64,000 nucleotides of DNA. It comes from Streptomyces glomeratus. GTDB taxonomy: Bacteria > Actinomycetota > Actinomycetes > Streptomycetales > Streptomycetaceae. The position numbers and the translations under genes are program-made. The notes beneath the pieces were generated by a model. It searched no databases, was not told the origin of the DNA, and was given only the letters and a program-made list of their open reading frames with translations. The first letter of the stretch is position 1. Each line of letters starts with the position of its first letter. The stretch is from contig NZ_JAKEEB010000004.1 in assembly GCF_021462825.1 (NCBI RefSeq), positions 62,001 to 126,000 of the forward strand. The letters run 5' to 3'. Of this stretch, positions 9,000-19,100 are shown one piece after another.

Positions 9000-9722
9000 A
9001 TGGACAGGCTTCCAGGCGAGCCAAGCCTCTACGACATTCAGTTCGCCCTGAGAACGGATTATGACGGGCTGGGGCAGCCCTCCTACAACGGCGATCCCCT
9101 CGACGCGCATCCCGTCTGGGGCGCCCCCGGCCCGGACATCGCGCCGAACGGCTGGGACCCGGACGAGGAACTGGCCCAGATGCTGTCCACCGTGACCGCC
9201 ACGGCTCCCGCTCCGGCCGGCCTGGACGGGCAGCATCGCCACCGGAGCGACCGGCGGCGGCCCCGTCCGACGCCCCATGTGCTCGACAGCGGCCAGCCGG
9301 TCACCCCGATCACGATCCTGGTCGCCACCATCGCCGCGTGCTCGGTGGCCATGCTGGGGTGGTCCACCGCATATTCGTACAGTCAGCTGCGCGCCATCGC
9401 CGCGACGGTTCTTCCCTCGCCCCTGGCGCAGTGGTGGCCGCTGACGGTGTACGGGCCGTGGTTCGTCGCGGCCCTGTCCATTCTGCGCGCCGCCCTGTCG
9501 CACCGGACCGCCCGGCGGTCCTGGGGGGTCATCCTCCTCGCCTCCGCCGCTGCGGTGGCTCTGTGTGTCAGCCATTCCTCGCATTCCACGCTCTCGATGG
9601 TGATCGTCGGCATTCCGCCGATCACCGCCCTGGTGTGTTTTCGGGAACTCGTCGGCCAGGTGTCGTCCAAATACCGCCCGCGACATGCCGCGCACGGCAA
9701 GGAGCAGTCCGGCGCCGGCTGA
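9000..9722 (+). CDS. DUF2637-type (SpdB-like) membrane protein
   Basis: 240 residues from ATG 9000, with GGAGGAG upstream. The N-terminal 100 residues are hydrophilic and acidic. Four hydrophobic segments follow (about 100-125, 135-160, 170-190 and 195-215), matching the DUF2637 family of four-helix proteins related to plasmid-spread (Spd) and KorA-like regions in Streptomyces. Many DUF2637 genes lie on integrative elements, but no transfer, integrase or att sequence was seen nearby, so it is probably a chromosomal paralogue. Function unknown. Confidence 0.72.
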   Translation: MDRLPGEPSLYDIQFALRTDYDGLGQPSYNGDPLDAHPVWGAPGPDIAPNGWDPDEELAQMLSTVTATAPAPAGLDGQHRHRSDRRRPRPTPHVLDSGQPVTPITILVATIAACSVAMLGWSTAYSYSQLRAIAATVLPSPLAQWWPLTVYGPWFVAALSILRAALSHRTARRSWGVILLASAAAVALCVSHSSHSTLSMVIVGIPPITALVCFRELVGQVSSKYRPRHAAHGKEQSGAG

Positions 9723-9819
9723 TCCGGACATGAGCACCGCGCCGGATTCCTCGCCCGCCGCACGTCCTGCCTCGGTTGGCGGGCGAGGGATCCGGCGCGG
9801 TGGCCGTGTCCGGTTCGGA

Positions 9820-11016
9820 CTAGCGGGGGAATTCGGCCGGACCGGCCGAAGGCTCGGCGCGGAGGCGGAACGCCGCCAGGGCGGCGGTGTCGTCGTCGAG
9901 GCCGCCGCCGCTGAAGGCCATCAGGTCCCGGTGCAGACGGGCGAGGAGGTCCTGGGGCGGCAGGGAGTCCCACGAGCGGACACGCTCGAGGAGCGGGTAG
10001 AAGGCTCCGCTGGAATCGCGGGTCTCGGTTACGCCGTCGGTGTACAGCAGCAGTTGGTCGCCGGGGCGGAAGGGCGCCACGTCCACGTGGTAGCCGTTGC
10101 CGGCCATGACGCCGATGTTGATGGGCGGCGAGGGGTCGGCCGGCTCCAGCTCGGTGACCCCGTCGGGGCCGATGTACAGGGGCGGCGGATGGCCGCAGTT
10201 GACCAGGCGGACCACGGGCTCGTGGTCGGGGATCTCGGCGAACACCGCGGTGACGAAGCGTTCCGCGATTTCGCTTTCGTTGCCCTCGAGCTGTGCGGCC
10301 GTGCGGGTCATGCTCCGCTCGACTCGGCGCGCCACCCCGGCCAGATCGGGTTCGTCGTGGGCGGCCTCGCGGAACGCGCCGAGCATCGTCGCCGCCGTTT
10401 CCACCGCGACCAGGCCCTTGCCCCGCACATCGCCGATGAGCAGGCGGACACCGTACGCAGTGGAGACGGCTTCGTAGAGGTCACCGCCGATACGCGCCTC
10501 CGCGGCGGCGGACAGATAGAGGGTTTCGATGGAGATCCGGCCGAGGCGTCGGGGCACCGGGCGCAGTAACACCCGCTGCGCGGTCTCGGCGACGGAGCGC
10601 ACGGTGGCGAGGGTGCGCTCCCGGCGCACCCGGCTGGCGGCCAGGAGCGTGCCGAGGATGCCGACGAGCGCGGTGGAGATGTAGCTGGCCACGTAGTGGC
10701 GCTCGCCGATGTATGCCACGGGACGGCCCGCACAGCACGGGGTGCCGGCCAGGAGGGCTTCGAACCCGACGGCGAAGACCGTGACGGCGGCGACGACGGC
10801 GGGACCGTGGGAGAAGGCGGCGATCACGGGGAGTGCGATGAGCAGGAAGCTCACCGGCCACTGCACGGGAGTGATCGGTTCGAGGATCAGGAGCCCGGCG
10901 ACGTACATGGCCGGCAGCCAGCGCACCCATACGGGCGGTGCGGGCACGTGCAGGCCCGTGCTGCTCACCCGCGCCACCCTGCGGCTCTCGCTGCGGTGGG
11001 CGCCGGGCCACCTCAT
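9820..11016 (-). CDS. Membrane-bound SpoIIE/PP2C-type serine phosphatase
   Basis: 398 residues. Three or four transmembrane helices (about residues 33-125) precede a cytoplasmic SpoIIE phosphatase domain with all expected metal-binding motifs: GGDLY (about 176), IGDVRGKG (about 194), CGHPPPL, LLLYTDGVTE (about 325) and LDDDTAAL (about 376). This RsbU-like enzyme would dephosphorylate an anti-anti-sigma protein in partner switching. It has no sensor domain beyond the membrane part. A GTG start within the first 15 codons is possible. Its intact active site contrasts with the SpoIIE domain at 6086-8392. Confidence 0.9.
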   Translation of the reverse strand: MRWPGAHRSESRRVARVSSTGLHVPAPPVWVRWLPAMYVAGLLILEPITPVQWPVSFLLIALPVIAAFSHGPAVVAAVTVFAVGFEALLAGTPCCAGRPVAYIGERHYVASYISTALVGILGTLLAASRVRRERTLATVRSVAETAQRVLLRPVPRRLGRISIETLYLSAAAEARIGGDLYEAVSTAYGVRLLIGDVRGKGLVAVETAATMLGAFREAAHDEPDLAGVARRVERSMTRTAAQLEGNESEIAERFVTAVFAEIPDHEPVVRLVNCGHPPPLYIGPDGVTELEPADPSPPINIGVMAGNGYHVDVAPFRPGDQLLLYTDGVTETRDSSGAFYPLLERVRSWDSLPPQDLLARLHRDLMAFSGGGLDDDTAALAAFRLRAEPSAGPAEFPR

Positions 11017-11293
11017 GGCGTGCTCCGGCGGACGCGGCCCGGCACCGGCTGCCCTGCGAAGACGGACCGGCGCAGGGTGGTGCGGCCCGGGTCCTGTCGG
11101 ACGTTCCGGCGGATCCGCTCACACGGCCTGTGCACGAGTACTCCTGGCGGGACTTGATCACCGGCGTGGGACGGCCGGGGGCGGCGAGTCCGGGCAGCGG
11201 GCGGGAGGGTACGGCGGCTGCCGCGGGCTCGGGGGGCCTGTGACCGTACCAGCGCATCCGCCCCGGCGGTGCCCGGACACGCTGCGGCAGGCC

Positions 11294-11327
11294 GAACGGC
11301 ACCCGTCCCTCGGGGCGGGTGCCGTTC
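11294..11327 (-). terminator. Hairpin downstream of the subtilisin-like gene
   Basis: Perfect 12-bp inverted repeat, GAACGGCACCCG with CGGGTGCCGTTC, about 26 bp beyond the stop of the gene ending at 11353. Confidence 0.65.
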
Positions 11328-11352
11328 GTGTGGCCTGCGGCGGGGAACGTGG

Positions 11353-13089
11353 CTAGCCGGCCAGGGACGCGGCGTAGGGCGGCAGGCCCGGAGCGAGTTG
11401 CACCCCCGGGGTCAGGCCGAGGGCGACCAGGGCGTCGGGCAGACCACGCCCGACGTGTGCCGCCTGGGCCGTGCCCGGTGCCGCCATCGGACGGCAGCTG
11501 GCGGCGATGATCTCGAACAGGTGCTGGACCCGGCCGGATCCGCGGGGCAGCAGCTGGCCGTGGAAGTCCTCGTGGTGGGCGAGGACGAGGGCGGCCAGGC
11601 CCACGACGTGCGCCGAGGCCGCGCCGGTGCCGTCGAGGGCCGTGTATCCGCCCCGCGGCGCGCACGACAGCACGGCCACCCCGGGGGCGGCCGCGTCGAC
11701 CCCGGCGCCGTGACAGCTGAACGACGCCGCGAACAGGCCTTCGGGGGTCAGCTGCGGTCCGCAGTGGGTGGCCTGGGAGGTGTTCTGGGGGTACGAGCCG
11801 AAGGCGCCGAGCGCGCCCACGGCGAACACGGTCGGCAGCGAGCCCGGGAAGGCGACCGGCCCGCCGGAGTCGCCCGCCGGGGCGACACAGGCGATGCCCG
11901 CCATGGTGGCGTCGGCGAGCTTTCGGGAGACCAGGGGCGAGGGGTACGGGGCCGTCACGGCGATGTGGGCGATGTCGACCTCGCCCTCGATGCAGTGGTC
12001 CAGGGCGGCGATCAGATCGCTGAACCGCCCGTCGGGCATCACCTGGCAGACCTCGATCTCCGCGTCTACCGCGATGCCGATGACGCCCTTGCCGGTGTCC
12101 GCGCCCGCGATGATGCCCGCCGCGTGGGTGCCGGTGCCCACCCTGTCGTGGGCCCAGCCCCTCTCCTCGCCGCGTACGAAGTCGACGCCGGACCGCACCC
12201 GTTGCTTCAGGTCGGGATGCTCGGTGCTGACGCCCGAACCGATGAGCGCGATCCTGACGCCGAAGGCGCGGAAGGTGGGGGGCAGCCGGTCCAGCCGCAT
12301 GGCCTGCTGGCCCCAGCCGTACTGCTGCCGCGTCTCGAGCTCCGGGTAGACCTGCGCCAGCGGGGTGAGGGTGACGAGGTTCTCCTGGGTCGCCGACAGG
12401 TCGGGGTGGAGGATCCAGCGGTCCGTGTAGCCGCCCGGGGGCCGGACATAGAGGGACTGGACGGACTGGGCGGTGTCCGTGGCCAGCGGGAGGGTGACCG
12501 TGCCGTCGGCGCCGGTGATGCCCTGGGCGGGCCAGGCCGCGCCGATCAGGAACACACCGGCGCCGGCCAGTGGTTCGCCGTCCGGGCCGCAGACGCGCAA
12601 CGCGATCTTTGTCGGCTGGTCCAGTGGCATGACCAGGCCCGGGTCGCGCAGGGGCGGCTGCCCCGCGGCCGGTGCGGAGGCGGGTCCGGCTCCGGCCAGC
12701 GGCAGGTCCGGCTCGATGTGCACATGCAGCGACCGCAGCGCCGGCACCTGGGCCTCGGTCGTCTCGATCACCACGACCTCCGGGCAGGAGGGGGGCATTC
12801 CGGCCGACTGGAGCCGCTGCGACGGCCGGAGCCTGCGGACCACCTCGACCTCGGGCATCCTCTCCAACTGGTCGCACAGCGCGTCCGTGCCGGGTTCGGG
12901 GATCCCCGGTGGCAGCAGCTGCTGCGGCAGTGGTGCGACCATGTACCGCTGCCGGCGCGGGCGCACCGACAGCGCAGACTGCGCGTCCTTCCTGCGGGTC
13001 CCGCTCTGGCTGCCCTCGGGTCCCGGCCCGCCGGCTCCCGCGCCCTCGGCCCCGCTCCCGCGGTTGTTTCCGGGCCTTTCCTTGACCAT
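11353..13089 (-). CDS. Subtilisin-fold (S8) pseudoprotease with Ig-like N-terminal domain
   Basis: 578 residues from ATG 13089, with AAGGTGG upstream. There is no signal peptide. The N-terminus (1-50) is Gly/Arg-rich and disordered. Residues about 165-235 look like a carboxypeptidase-regulatory or Ig-like sandwich (GEPLAGAGVFLIG). Residues about 275-520 align clearly with subtilases, yet every catalytic position is changed: IDSG reads IGSG (Gly 284), HGTH reads TGTH (Thr 319), GTSMAAPHVAG reads GTGAASAHVVG (Gly 489), and the oxyanion AGN reads AGD. The fold is well kept, so the protein is probably maintained as a non-proteolytic binder. The gene lies downstream of the Gln-rich gene on the same strand, with a hairpin between them. 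Confidence 0.9.
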   Translation of the reverse strand: MVKERPGNNRGSGAEGAGAGGPGPEGSQSGTRRKDAQSALSVRPRRQRYMVAPLPQQLLPPGIPEPGTDALCDQLERMPEVEVVRRLRPSQRLQSAGMPPSCPEVVVIETTEAQVPALRSLHVHIEPDLPLAGAGPASAPAAGQPPLRDPGLVMPLDQPTKIALRVCGPDGEPLAGAGVFLIGAAWPAQGITGADGTVTLPLATDTAQSVQSLYVRPPGGYTDRWILHPDLSATQENLVTLTPLAQVYPELETRQQYGWGQQAMRLDRLPPTFRAFGVRIALIGSGVSTEHPDLKQRVRSGVDFVRGEERGWAHDRVGTGTHAAGIIAGADTGKGVIGIAVDAEIEVCQVMPDGRFSDLIAALDHCIEGEVDIAHIAVTAPYPSPLVSRKLADATMAGIACVAPAGDSGGPVAFPGSLPTVFAVGALGAFGSYPQNTSQATHCGPQLTPEGLFAASFSCHGAGVDAAAPGVAVLSCAPRGGYTALDGTGAASAHVVGLAALVLAHHEDFHGQLLPRGSGRVQHLFEIIAASCRPMAAPGTAQAAHVGRGLPDALVALGLTPGVQLAPGLPPYAASLAG

Positions 13090-13163
13090 TGCGTCCACCT
13101 TCACCACGCCTACGTCGTCCTTGTGCTCCTGATCCGGCGTCGGGCGGCCTGCGCTTCCACGGT

Positions 13164-13204
13164 GATGCGGTGTACCCGGGCACCGCTCCCGGGCACACCG
13201 CATC
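13164..13204 (-). terminator. Hairpin between the Gln-rich and subtilisin-like genes
   Basis: A 17-bp inverted repeat with one mismatch (GATGCGGTGTACCCGGG with CCCGGGCACACCGCATC), 7-nt loop, 17 bp after the Gln-rich gene stop. It suggests that gene is at least partly transcribed on its own. Confidence 0.7.
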
Positions 13205-13220
13205 GCGCGCCGCCCTGGGG

Positions 13221-13694
13221 TCAGCCGATACCGAAGGGCTGACTCATCTGGCCGAAGCCGGGCTGCTGCTGGAACTGCGGGAAGGGCTGGCCGAACGACT
13301 GCTGGCCGCCCCACGGCATGCCCTGGATACCCGGCATGCCCTGCTGGCCCTGCTGGCTCTGCTGGAGCAGCGTCACGATGGCCAGCGGCAGAGCCTGCTG
13401 CACCGACTGCTCCACCGCCTGCCGGACGCCCGCGTGCAGCGTGTGATGCAGCGCGGTGGCGAGGTACGGGTGGGCCTGATGGGCCATGCCCTGCTGCTGG
13501 AGCTGCTGCTGGACCTGCTGGATGTGCTGCAGCGTCTGCTGCATGCGCTGCGCGATCTGCTGGCTCGCCTGCTGACACGCCTGCTGGATGGCCTGCTGGA
13601 CGATCTGTCCGATCTGGGGCTGGGGACCGCTGAACTGCTGGCCGTACTGCTGCCCGAACTGCTGTATGGGCTGGGTACCGGTCATGACCGACAT
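13221..13694 (-). CDS. Gln-rich low-complexity protein
   Basis: 157 residues from ATG 13694 (GGAG 6 nt upstream; ATG 13685 is also possible). I counted about 51 Gln (roughly one third). The N-terminal and C-terminal parts are Gln/Gly/Phe/Pro-rich, prion-like (GQQYGQQF; QPFPQFQQQ). The middle (about residues 27-65) is a predicted helix with Gln pairs every four residues (VQQAIQQACQQASQQIA). A non-repetitive helical segment (about 70-105) contains HPYLATALHHTLHAGV and one Glu. There is no signal peptide and there are almost no charges. It probably self-assembles. The neighbouring pseudoprotease is a candidate partner. No family recognised. Confidence 0.75.
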   Translation of the reverse strand: MSVMTGTQPIQQFGQQYGQQFSGPQPQIGQIVQQAIQQACQQASQQIAQRMQQTLQHIQQVQQQLQQQGMAHQAHPYLATALHHTLHAGVRQAVEQSVQQALPLAIVTLLQQSQQGQQGMPGIQGMPWGGQQSFGQPFPQFQQQPGFGQMSQPFGIG

Positions 13695-13891
13695 GAATGC
13701 TCCATTCGATGGCACCACTAGGAAAGCCGACATAAGGGTCTATGTGGGCTTTGTCGGGAGAATCCGACGCCCTGAAGCTACGGTCGCACCGCCCCGGCCG
13801 CAATCGGATGTCCGCCTCCGCCAAGGACCCGCGGCGCGCGTGCCGACGGCACCGCCGGCAGTCGCCGTCATCCGCCGGCCGACAGCGGAAA

Positions 13892-13928
13892 ACGCCGTGG
13901 GGCGGCCCCTGGGGCCGCCCCACGGCGT
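13892..13928 (-). terminator. Strong hairpin after the alcohol dehydrogenase gene
   Basis: An 18-bp perfect inverted repeat with a single central base (ACGCCGTGGGGCGGCCCC and its complement), starting 13 bp past the dehydrogenase stop. In practice the loop will open to 3-5 nt. Confidence 0.85.
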
Positions 13929-13941
13929 GGTCGCACGATGC

Positions 13942-14982
13942 TCAGATGGTGGCCGCGTCGATCACGAAGCGGTACCGCACATCGCTGTTCAGCACCCGCT
14001 CGTACGCGTCGTTGATCTCGGACGCGCCGATCAGCTCGATCTCGGCGCCGATACGGTGCTCCGCACAGAAGTCGAGCATCTCCTGGGTCTCGCGGATGCC
14101 GCCGATGCCGGAGCCGGCCAGGGTCTTGCGGCCGGAGATCACCGAGAACAGGTTGAGCGAGATGGGTTCCTCGGGCGCGCCCACGTTCACCAGGGCACCG
14201 TCCGTCTTGAGCAGCGACAGGAACGCGCCGAAGTCCAGCGGCGCCGACACGGTCGAGACGATCAGGTCGAACGTGCCGCGGAGCTCCTCGAAGGTCTTCG
14301 GGTCGCTGGTTGCGTAGTAGTGGTCGGCGCCCAGCTTCAGCCCGTCCTCCTTCTTTCGCAGGGACTGGGAGAGCACGGTCACCTCGGCGCCCATCGCGTG
14401 CGCGAGCTTGACGGCCATGTGGCCGAGGCCGCCCAGGCCGACGACCGCGACCTTCTTGCCGGGGCCGGCGTTCCAGTGCCGGAGGGGGGAGTACGTGGTG
14501 ATGCCGGCGCACAGCAGCGGCGCGGCCACGTCGAGGGAGAGCCCGTCGGGGATACGGACGGTGTAGTTCTCGTCGACGACGATCTTCTCGGAGTAGCCGC
14601 CGTAGGTGGGCTCGCCGTTCTTGTCGAGGGCGTTGTACGTGCCGATCATGCCCTTGAGGCAGTACTGCTCGAGACCTGCCTTGCAGTTCTCGCACTCCCG
14701 GCAGGAATCGACCATACAGCCGACGCCCACCCGGTCCCCGACCTTGAACCTGGTCACGCCGGAACCGACCTCGGAGACCACACCCGCGATCTCGTGGCCC
14801 GGGACCATCGGGAAGATCGCCTCGCCCCAGCCCTCACGGGCCTGGTGGATGTCCGAGTGGCAGATGCCGGCGAACTTGATGTCGATCAGGACGTCGAACT
14901 CGCCGACCTCGCGGCGCTCGATCGTGGTGCGCTCGAGCGGCGCCTTGGCGGCGGGTGCGGCGTACGCAGCAACGGTGGTCAT
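13942..14982 (-). CDS. Zinc-dependent NAD(P) alcohol dehydrogenase (cinnamyl-alcohol-dehydrogenase-like MDR)
   Basis: 346 residues from ATG 14982 (AAGGAG about 11 nt upstream; a GTG at 14994 is the alternative). Medium-chain dehydrogenase with the catalytic zinc site ([15 protein letters not shown]), four structural-zinc cysteines ([15 protein letters not shown]) and the Rossmann motif [11 protein letters not shown]. It should oxidise or reduce primary alcohols and aldehydes using NADPH, like the YahK/CAD subgroup. It is transcribed divergently from the XRE regulator at 15153, a likely controller. Confidence 0.92.
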   Translation of the reverse strand: MTTVAAYAAPAAKAPLERTTIERREVGEFDVLIDIKFAGICHSDIHQAREGWGEAIFPMVPGHEIAGVVSEVGSGVTRFKVGDRVGVGCMVDSCRECENCKAGLEQYCLKGMIGTYNALDKNGEPTYGGYSEKIVVDENYTVRIPDGLSLDVAAPLLCAGITTYSPLRHWNAGPGKKVAVVGLGGLGHMAVKLAHAMGAEVTVLSQSLRKKEDGLKLGADHYYATSDPKTFEELRGTFDLIVSTVSAPLDFGAFLSLLKTDGALVNVGAPEEPISLNLFSVISGRKTLAGSGIGGIRETQEMLDFCAEHRIGAEIELIGASEINDAYERVLNSDVRYRFVIDAATI

Positions 14983-15152
14983 GCCGGAGTTCACTCCTTG
15001 GGGGGTCGTGTGCCCGGCTGCCTTCTGCCGGACACGGAGTCCAGCCTGCCTGCCCGCACGGCTTCCACCCAGGCCACGGCTCTGCCTACGTTCGGCGGTC
15101 CTACCACTGACGGGGTCAGGCTCACACCCGTGCGAGCGGGAATACTGGACAT

Positions 15153-16076
15153 ATGAACGAACAGCCCGACTCCCTGCAGGCTCCCGCGGTGGAAGCCGGT
15201 CAGGGCCTGGACCGGCGGGCCGAGCTCAGCGAGTTCCTGCGCACCCGGCGGGCCCGCCTCAAGCCCGAGGACGTGGGGCTGCCCGACTTCGGACGGCACC
15301 GGCGCGTGCCGGGGCTGCGGCGCGAGGAGCTGGCGCAGCTGGCCGGGGTGTCCGTGGCGTACTACACGCGTCTGGAGCAGGGCAACGGACGCAACGTGTC
15401 CGCGGAGGTACTGGACGCGATCGCCCGCGCGCTGCGCCTGACGGATGCGGAGCACGCGCATCTGACGCATCTCGCCAAGCCGAAGGCGCACAAGAAGAAG
15501 CCGTCGGCGCGCTCACAGCACGTACGCGCGTCGCTGCGGCGGCTGTTGGACTCCTTCGACGGTGTCCCGGCGTACCTCGTGGGGCGGCGCGCGGAGATCC
15601 TCGCATGGAACCGGATGGCCGCGGCCGTCTTCGGGGACTGGGGCGAGATGCCGCAGCAGGAGCGGAACTGGGCGCGGATGGTGTTCCTGCGGCCCGAGTA
15701 CCACGACCTGTTCGTGGACTGGGAGCAGAAGGCGATCGACATCGTGTGCCTGCTGCGGTATGAGGCGGGGTGCCACCCGGACGATCCGCGGCTGTCGGCG
15801 CTGGTCGGGGAGCTGTCGGTGAAGAGCGAGGAGTTCCGGCGGCTGTGGGCGACGCACGACGTCAAGGAGAAGAGCCACGGGCTGAAGCTGCTGCGGCATC
15901 CGCTGGTGGGTGAACTGGCTTTGGAGTACGAGTCGTTCAGGGTCCCGGACGACAGCGAGCTGGCGCTGGTGACGTACCACGCCGAGCCGGGCTCGGTGTC
16001 GGCGGAGGCGCTGCGGCTGCTGGCGAGCTGGGGCACGGACGCGACCCGCGCGGGCACCACGGCACACCGGCCCTGA
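15153..16076 (+). CDS. XRE-family regulator with MmyB-like ligand-binding domain
   Basis: 307 residues. The N-terminal helix-turn-helix (about 20-105) contains [28 protein letters not shown], the signature of the MmyB-type family. Residues about 125-290 form the PAS-like ligand-binding domain ([17 protein letters not shown]). Members bind small hydrophobic ligands and often control a divergent oxidoreductase, here the alcohol dehydrogenase, across the 170-bp region 14983-15152. It ends at a strong terminator. Confidence 0.92.
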   Translation: MNEQPDSLQAPAVEAGQGLDRRAELSEFLRTRRARLKPEDVGLPDFGRHRRVPGLRREELAQLAGVSVAYYTRLEQGNGRNVSAEVLDAIARALRLTDAEHAHLTHLAKPKAHKKKPSARSQHVRASLRRLLDSFDGVPAYLVGRRAEILAWNRMAAAVFGDWGEMPQQERNWARMVFLRPEYHDLFVDWEQKAIDIVCLLRYEAGCHPDDPRLSALVGELSVKSEEFRRLWATHDVKEKSHGLKLLRHPLVGELALEYESFRVPDDSELALVTYHAEPGSVSAEALRLLASWGTDATRAGTTAHRP

Positions 16077-16112
16077 CCCCGCCCCGCCTCACGGGACCAC
16101 CCCGGACACCGA

Positions 16113-16147
16113 ACGGCCCGCCGGAAGGACTTCTTCCGGCGGGCCGT
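16113..16147. terminator. Bidirectional terminator
   Basis: Perfect 15-bp stem ACGGCCCGCCGGAAG with CTTCCGGCGGGCCGT and a 5-nt loop (GACTT), between convergent genes ending at 16076 (+) and 16159 (-). Confidence 0.9.
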
Positions 16148-16158
16148 CCGTCAGTGGC

Positions 16159-19100
16159 TCACTTGCCGTAGAACGCGTTGTAGATCGAGATCGTCGACTT
16201 GTTGCCCTTCTTGTCGGCGATCTTGGCGTGGAACGACAGGCCCTGGCCCTTCGCCGGGTTCCTGTAGGTGATCGTGCCGTGCCGGACCGTCAGCTTCTTC
16301 CAGGTCTTGCCGTAGTCGTACGACACCCACACCCCGAGGGACCCGAGGTTGCGGCCCGCCGCCGAACCCTGCACGGTCACCGGGATGGTGACCGTCCTGC
16401 CGGCCACGACACGGCTGTCCAGGCCGGTGGTCGCGCCGAATCGGACCGAGGAGGTGGGCAGCTTGGCCGCGTCCGCCTTCTTGGACCTGAACGTCCAGCT
16501 CGCGTCGATGCGGGTGGACGCGGCGGCGACCTTCACACTGCGGATGACCGAGGTCGTCAGCTTGTACGAGGCGTCACCGGACGGCACCGTGAAGGCCTCG
16601 AGCCCGAACAGCGGGTCGCTGTTCGAGCCGACCTTGGTGCCGTTGCGGTAGAGCGTCGTCTTCACCGACATGAAGTCCGAGGAACCGGGGTGGCCCTGGC
16701 CGTCGGCGAACAGCGGCAGAAGGCCGTAGATCTGGTTGCCCGCACGGAAGATGCCGTAGTCGGAGCTGACCTTCGGCGCGAAGACGGCCTCGTTGAAGCT
16801 CCTGGTGTAGCTCTTGCCCGCCTGGAAGGCCTCGGGCTCCTCGATCGTGTAGTACGCCTCCGTGACCGGGAAGCCCTCGGGGTTCCTCTTGCCGCCGAAC
16901 TGCGCGAAGTCGAACGCCCACCGGGCCTTGTCGCCGGTCGACACGTACAGCGTGCGGGTGCTGCGCAGCTTCTGCTGGACCAGGACGTTGGAGGCGAAGT
17001 CGTTCGGCAGTTCGCCGTAGACGCCGACCGCACCGGTCTTGCCGCTGCTCGCCGAGCCGAGGTTCACCTTCAGCGTGGCCAGCTCGCCGGCCCCGTAGTG
17101 GCGCACGTGCGCGCCCTCGAGCCGGCTGACATGGGCGCCGGTGAAGACGTCGTACTCGGCCGTGTCGCCCTTGGTCCACTGGCCGAACCAGCTCTGCCAG
17201 AGCCCGGAGGACACCGCCGGGCCGACGTGCGCGATGCGCAGGTCCTGGAAGGACGGCACGACGAGAGCGTCGCCGGAGCTCGTGCCCGCCGCCTCGTAGG
17301 TGTACGAGACCATCGCGGACGCCGGCTTGGCGGCGGCGTCCGGCACGGTGATGTCGGCGGACCTGGTCCGGGTCAGGTCGAGGGTGACCGTGGTGTTCCC
17401 GGTGACGCTCAGCTTGGGCTGGACCAGCCAGTCCGCGCCGCCCTCGATCGAGGCGGGGTTCTTCACCGAGACCGAGTCGAGCAGGTACGTGCCCTTGGGC
17501 ACCCGGAGCGTCACGGTGTCGTCGGAGCTCTGGGAGAAGTACTCCCGCCCGTCGCCCGTGGGCGAGAGGTCCGCCAGGTCGGACAGGTGGACGGGGTGCT
17601 GCCCGTCACGGTCGACGTACTTCAGGGTGACGTCGTAGGACTCCACCTCGCGCTCCACGGCCGCGGCCGTGCGTACGCTCTGGCCGCCGCCGGTCGCCGT
17701 CACATAAGCCGAGTAGGCGCCGTTCGTGGTGCCGCCCAGCCTGGTGTCGGCGCTGACCGGCACCGAGGCCGTGCCGCCCGCCGGGACGGTCAGCGTTTTC
17801 GCGCCCAGCGTGAAGAAACCGGCCGGTGCCGCCTGGCCCTTGGGGCCGGTGGCGGTCAGCGAGAGCGACAGGGTGACGTCGGTCCTGCCCACGTTGCGGT
17901 ACGTCAGCTGCCTGGTGACCGGCTTGTCGTCGGTGTGCGGCCACTGCGCGACGCCGAAGCTCAGGGACGACGGGTCGGCGAGCACGGTCTGCCTGATCGC
18001 CCGGTCCACCGCGATCCGGCCGGAGCCCTGCTGGAACGGGGTGTAGTTGCCGCCCTTGGCGGAGCCCGTCAGCGCGGACTTCAGCTCCGCGAACGTCCAG
18101 TCCGGGTGCTCCTGCTTGAGGATGGCGGCGGCGCCCGCGACATGCGGGGTCGCCATCGACGTGCCCGAGATGGTCAGGTAGCCGGCCGGCTTCTCGCCGA
18201 CCTCCTTGTCGATGAGGCTGCCGGGGGCCGCGGCGGCGGTGATGTTCACACCGGGCGCGGTCACATCGGGCTTGATCGCCCCGTCGAGGCCCGGGCCACG
18301 GCTGGAGAAAGGCGCCAGCCTGTCGCCGTCGTCCACGGCGCCGACGGTGAGCGCGTCGGCCGCGCTGCCCGGGGAGCCGATGGTCCGGTCGCCCATCTCG
18401 CCCTCGTTGCCGGCGGCGACGGCGAACAGGATGCCCTTCTGCTCGGACAGCTTGTCGACCTCGGCCTCGAGCGGGTCGGTCCCGGGGCTGTCCGGGCCGC
18501 CCAGGCTCAGGTTGACGACGGCGGCGCCCTGCTGGGCGGCCCACTCCATGCCGGCGAGGATGCCGGAGTCGTCGCCGTACCCCTCGTCGTCGAGGACCTT
18601 GCCGCTGAGGATCTTCGCGCCGGGCGCGACGCCCTTGTACTTGCCGTGCGACTTCGCGCCGGTGCCGGCCACGATGGACGCCACGTGCGTGCCGTGGCCG
18701 ACCTTGTCGGCGGTGGTGGCGGCGGTGGAGAAGTTCTTGGACTCGATCACCTGGCCCTTGAGGTCCGGGTGGTCGGCGTAGACGCCGGTGTCGAGCACGG
18801 CGACCTTGACGCCCTTGCCGTCGTAGCCCGCGTGCCAGGCCGTCGGGGCGCCGATCTGCGGCACGGACTTGTCGAGGCTGGCCCTGCGGACGCCGTCGAG
18901 CCAGACATGCGCGACCCCGGAGGCGGTGCGGTCGCCGTCGGTGACGGCCTTCCACAGCTCGGCCGCGTCCCGCTGGGGTGTCTGGACCGCGTCCGCGTTG
19001 AGGGACTTCAGGGTCCGGCGGAGGCTGCCCGCCTCACGCACCTCGGCCTTCGCCGCGCTCGCGGCGCCCCGGTAGCCGACGATGACCTTCAGGCCGTTCC

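Noticed and set aside
13700..13923. Extension of the subtilisin-like frame to 856 codons
   Set aside because: The added part is a shadow of the Gln-rich gene and the region upstream of it, and a ribosome-binding site stands at 13089.
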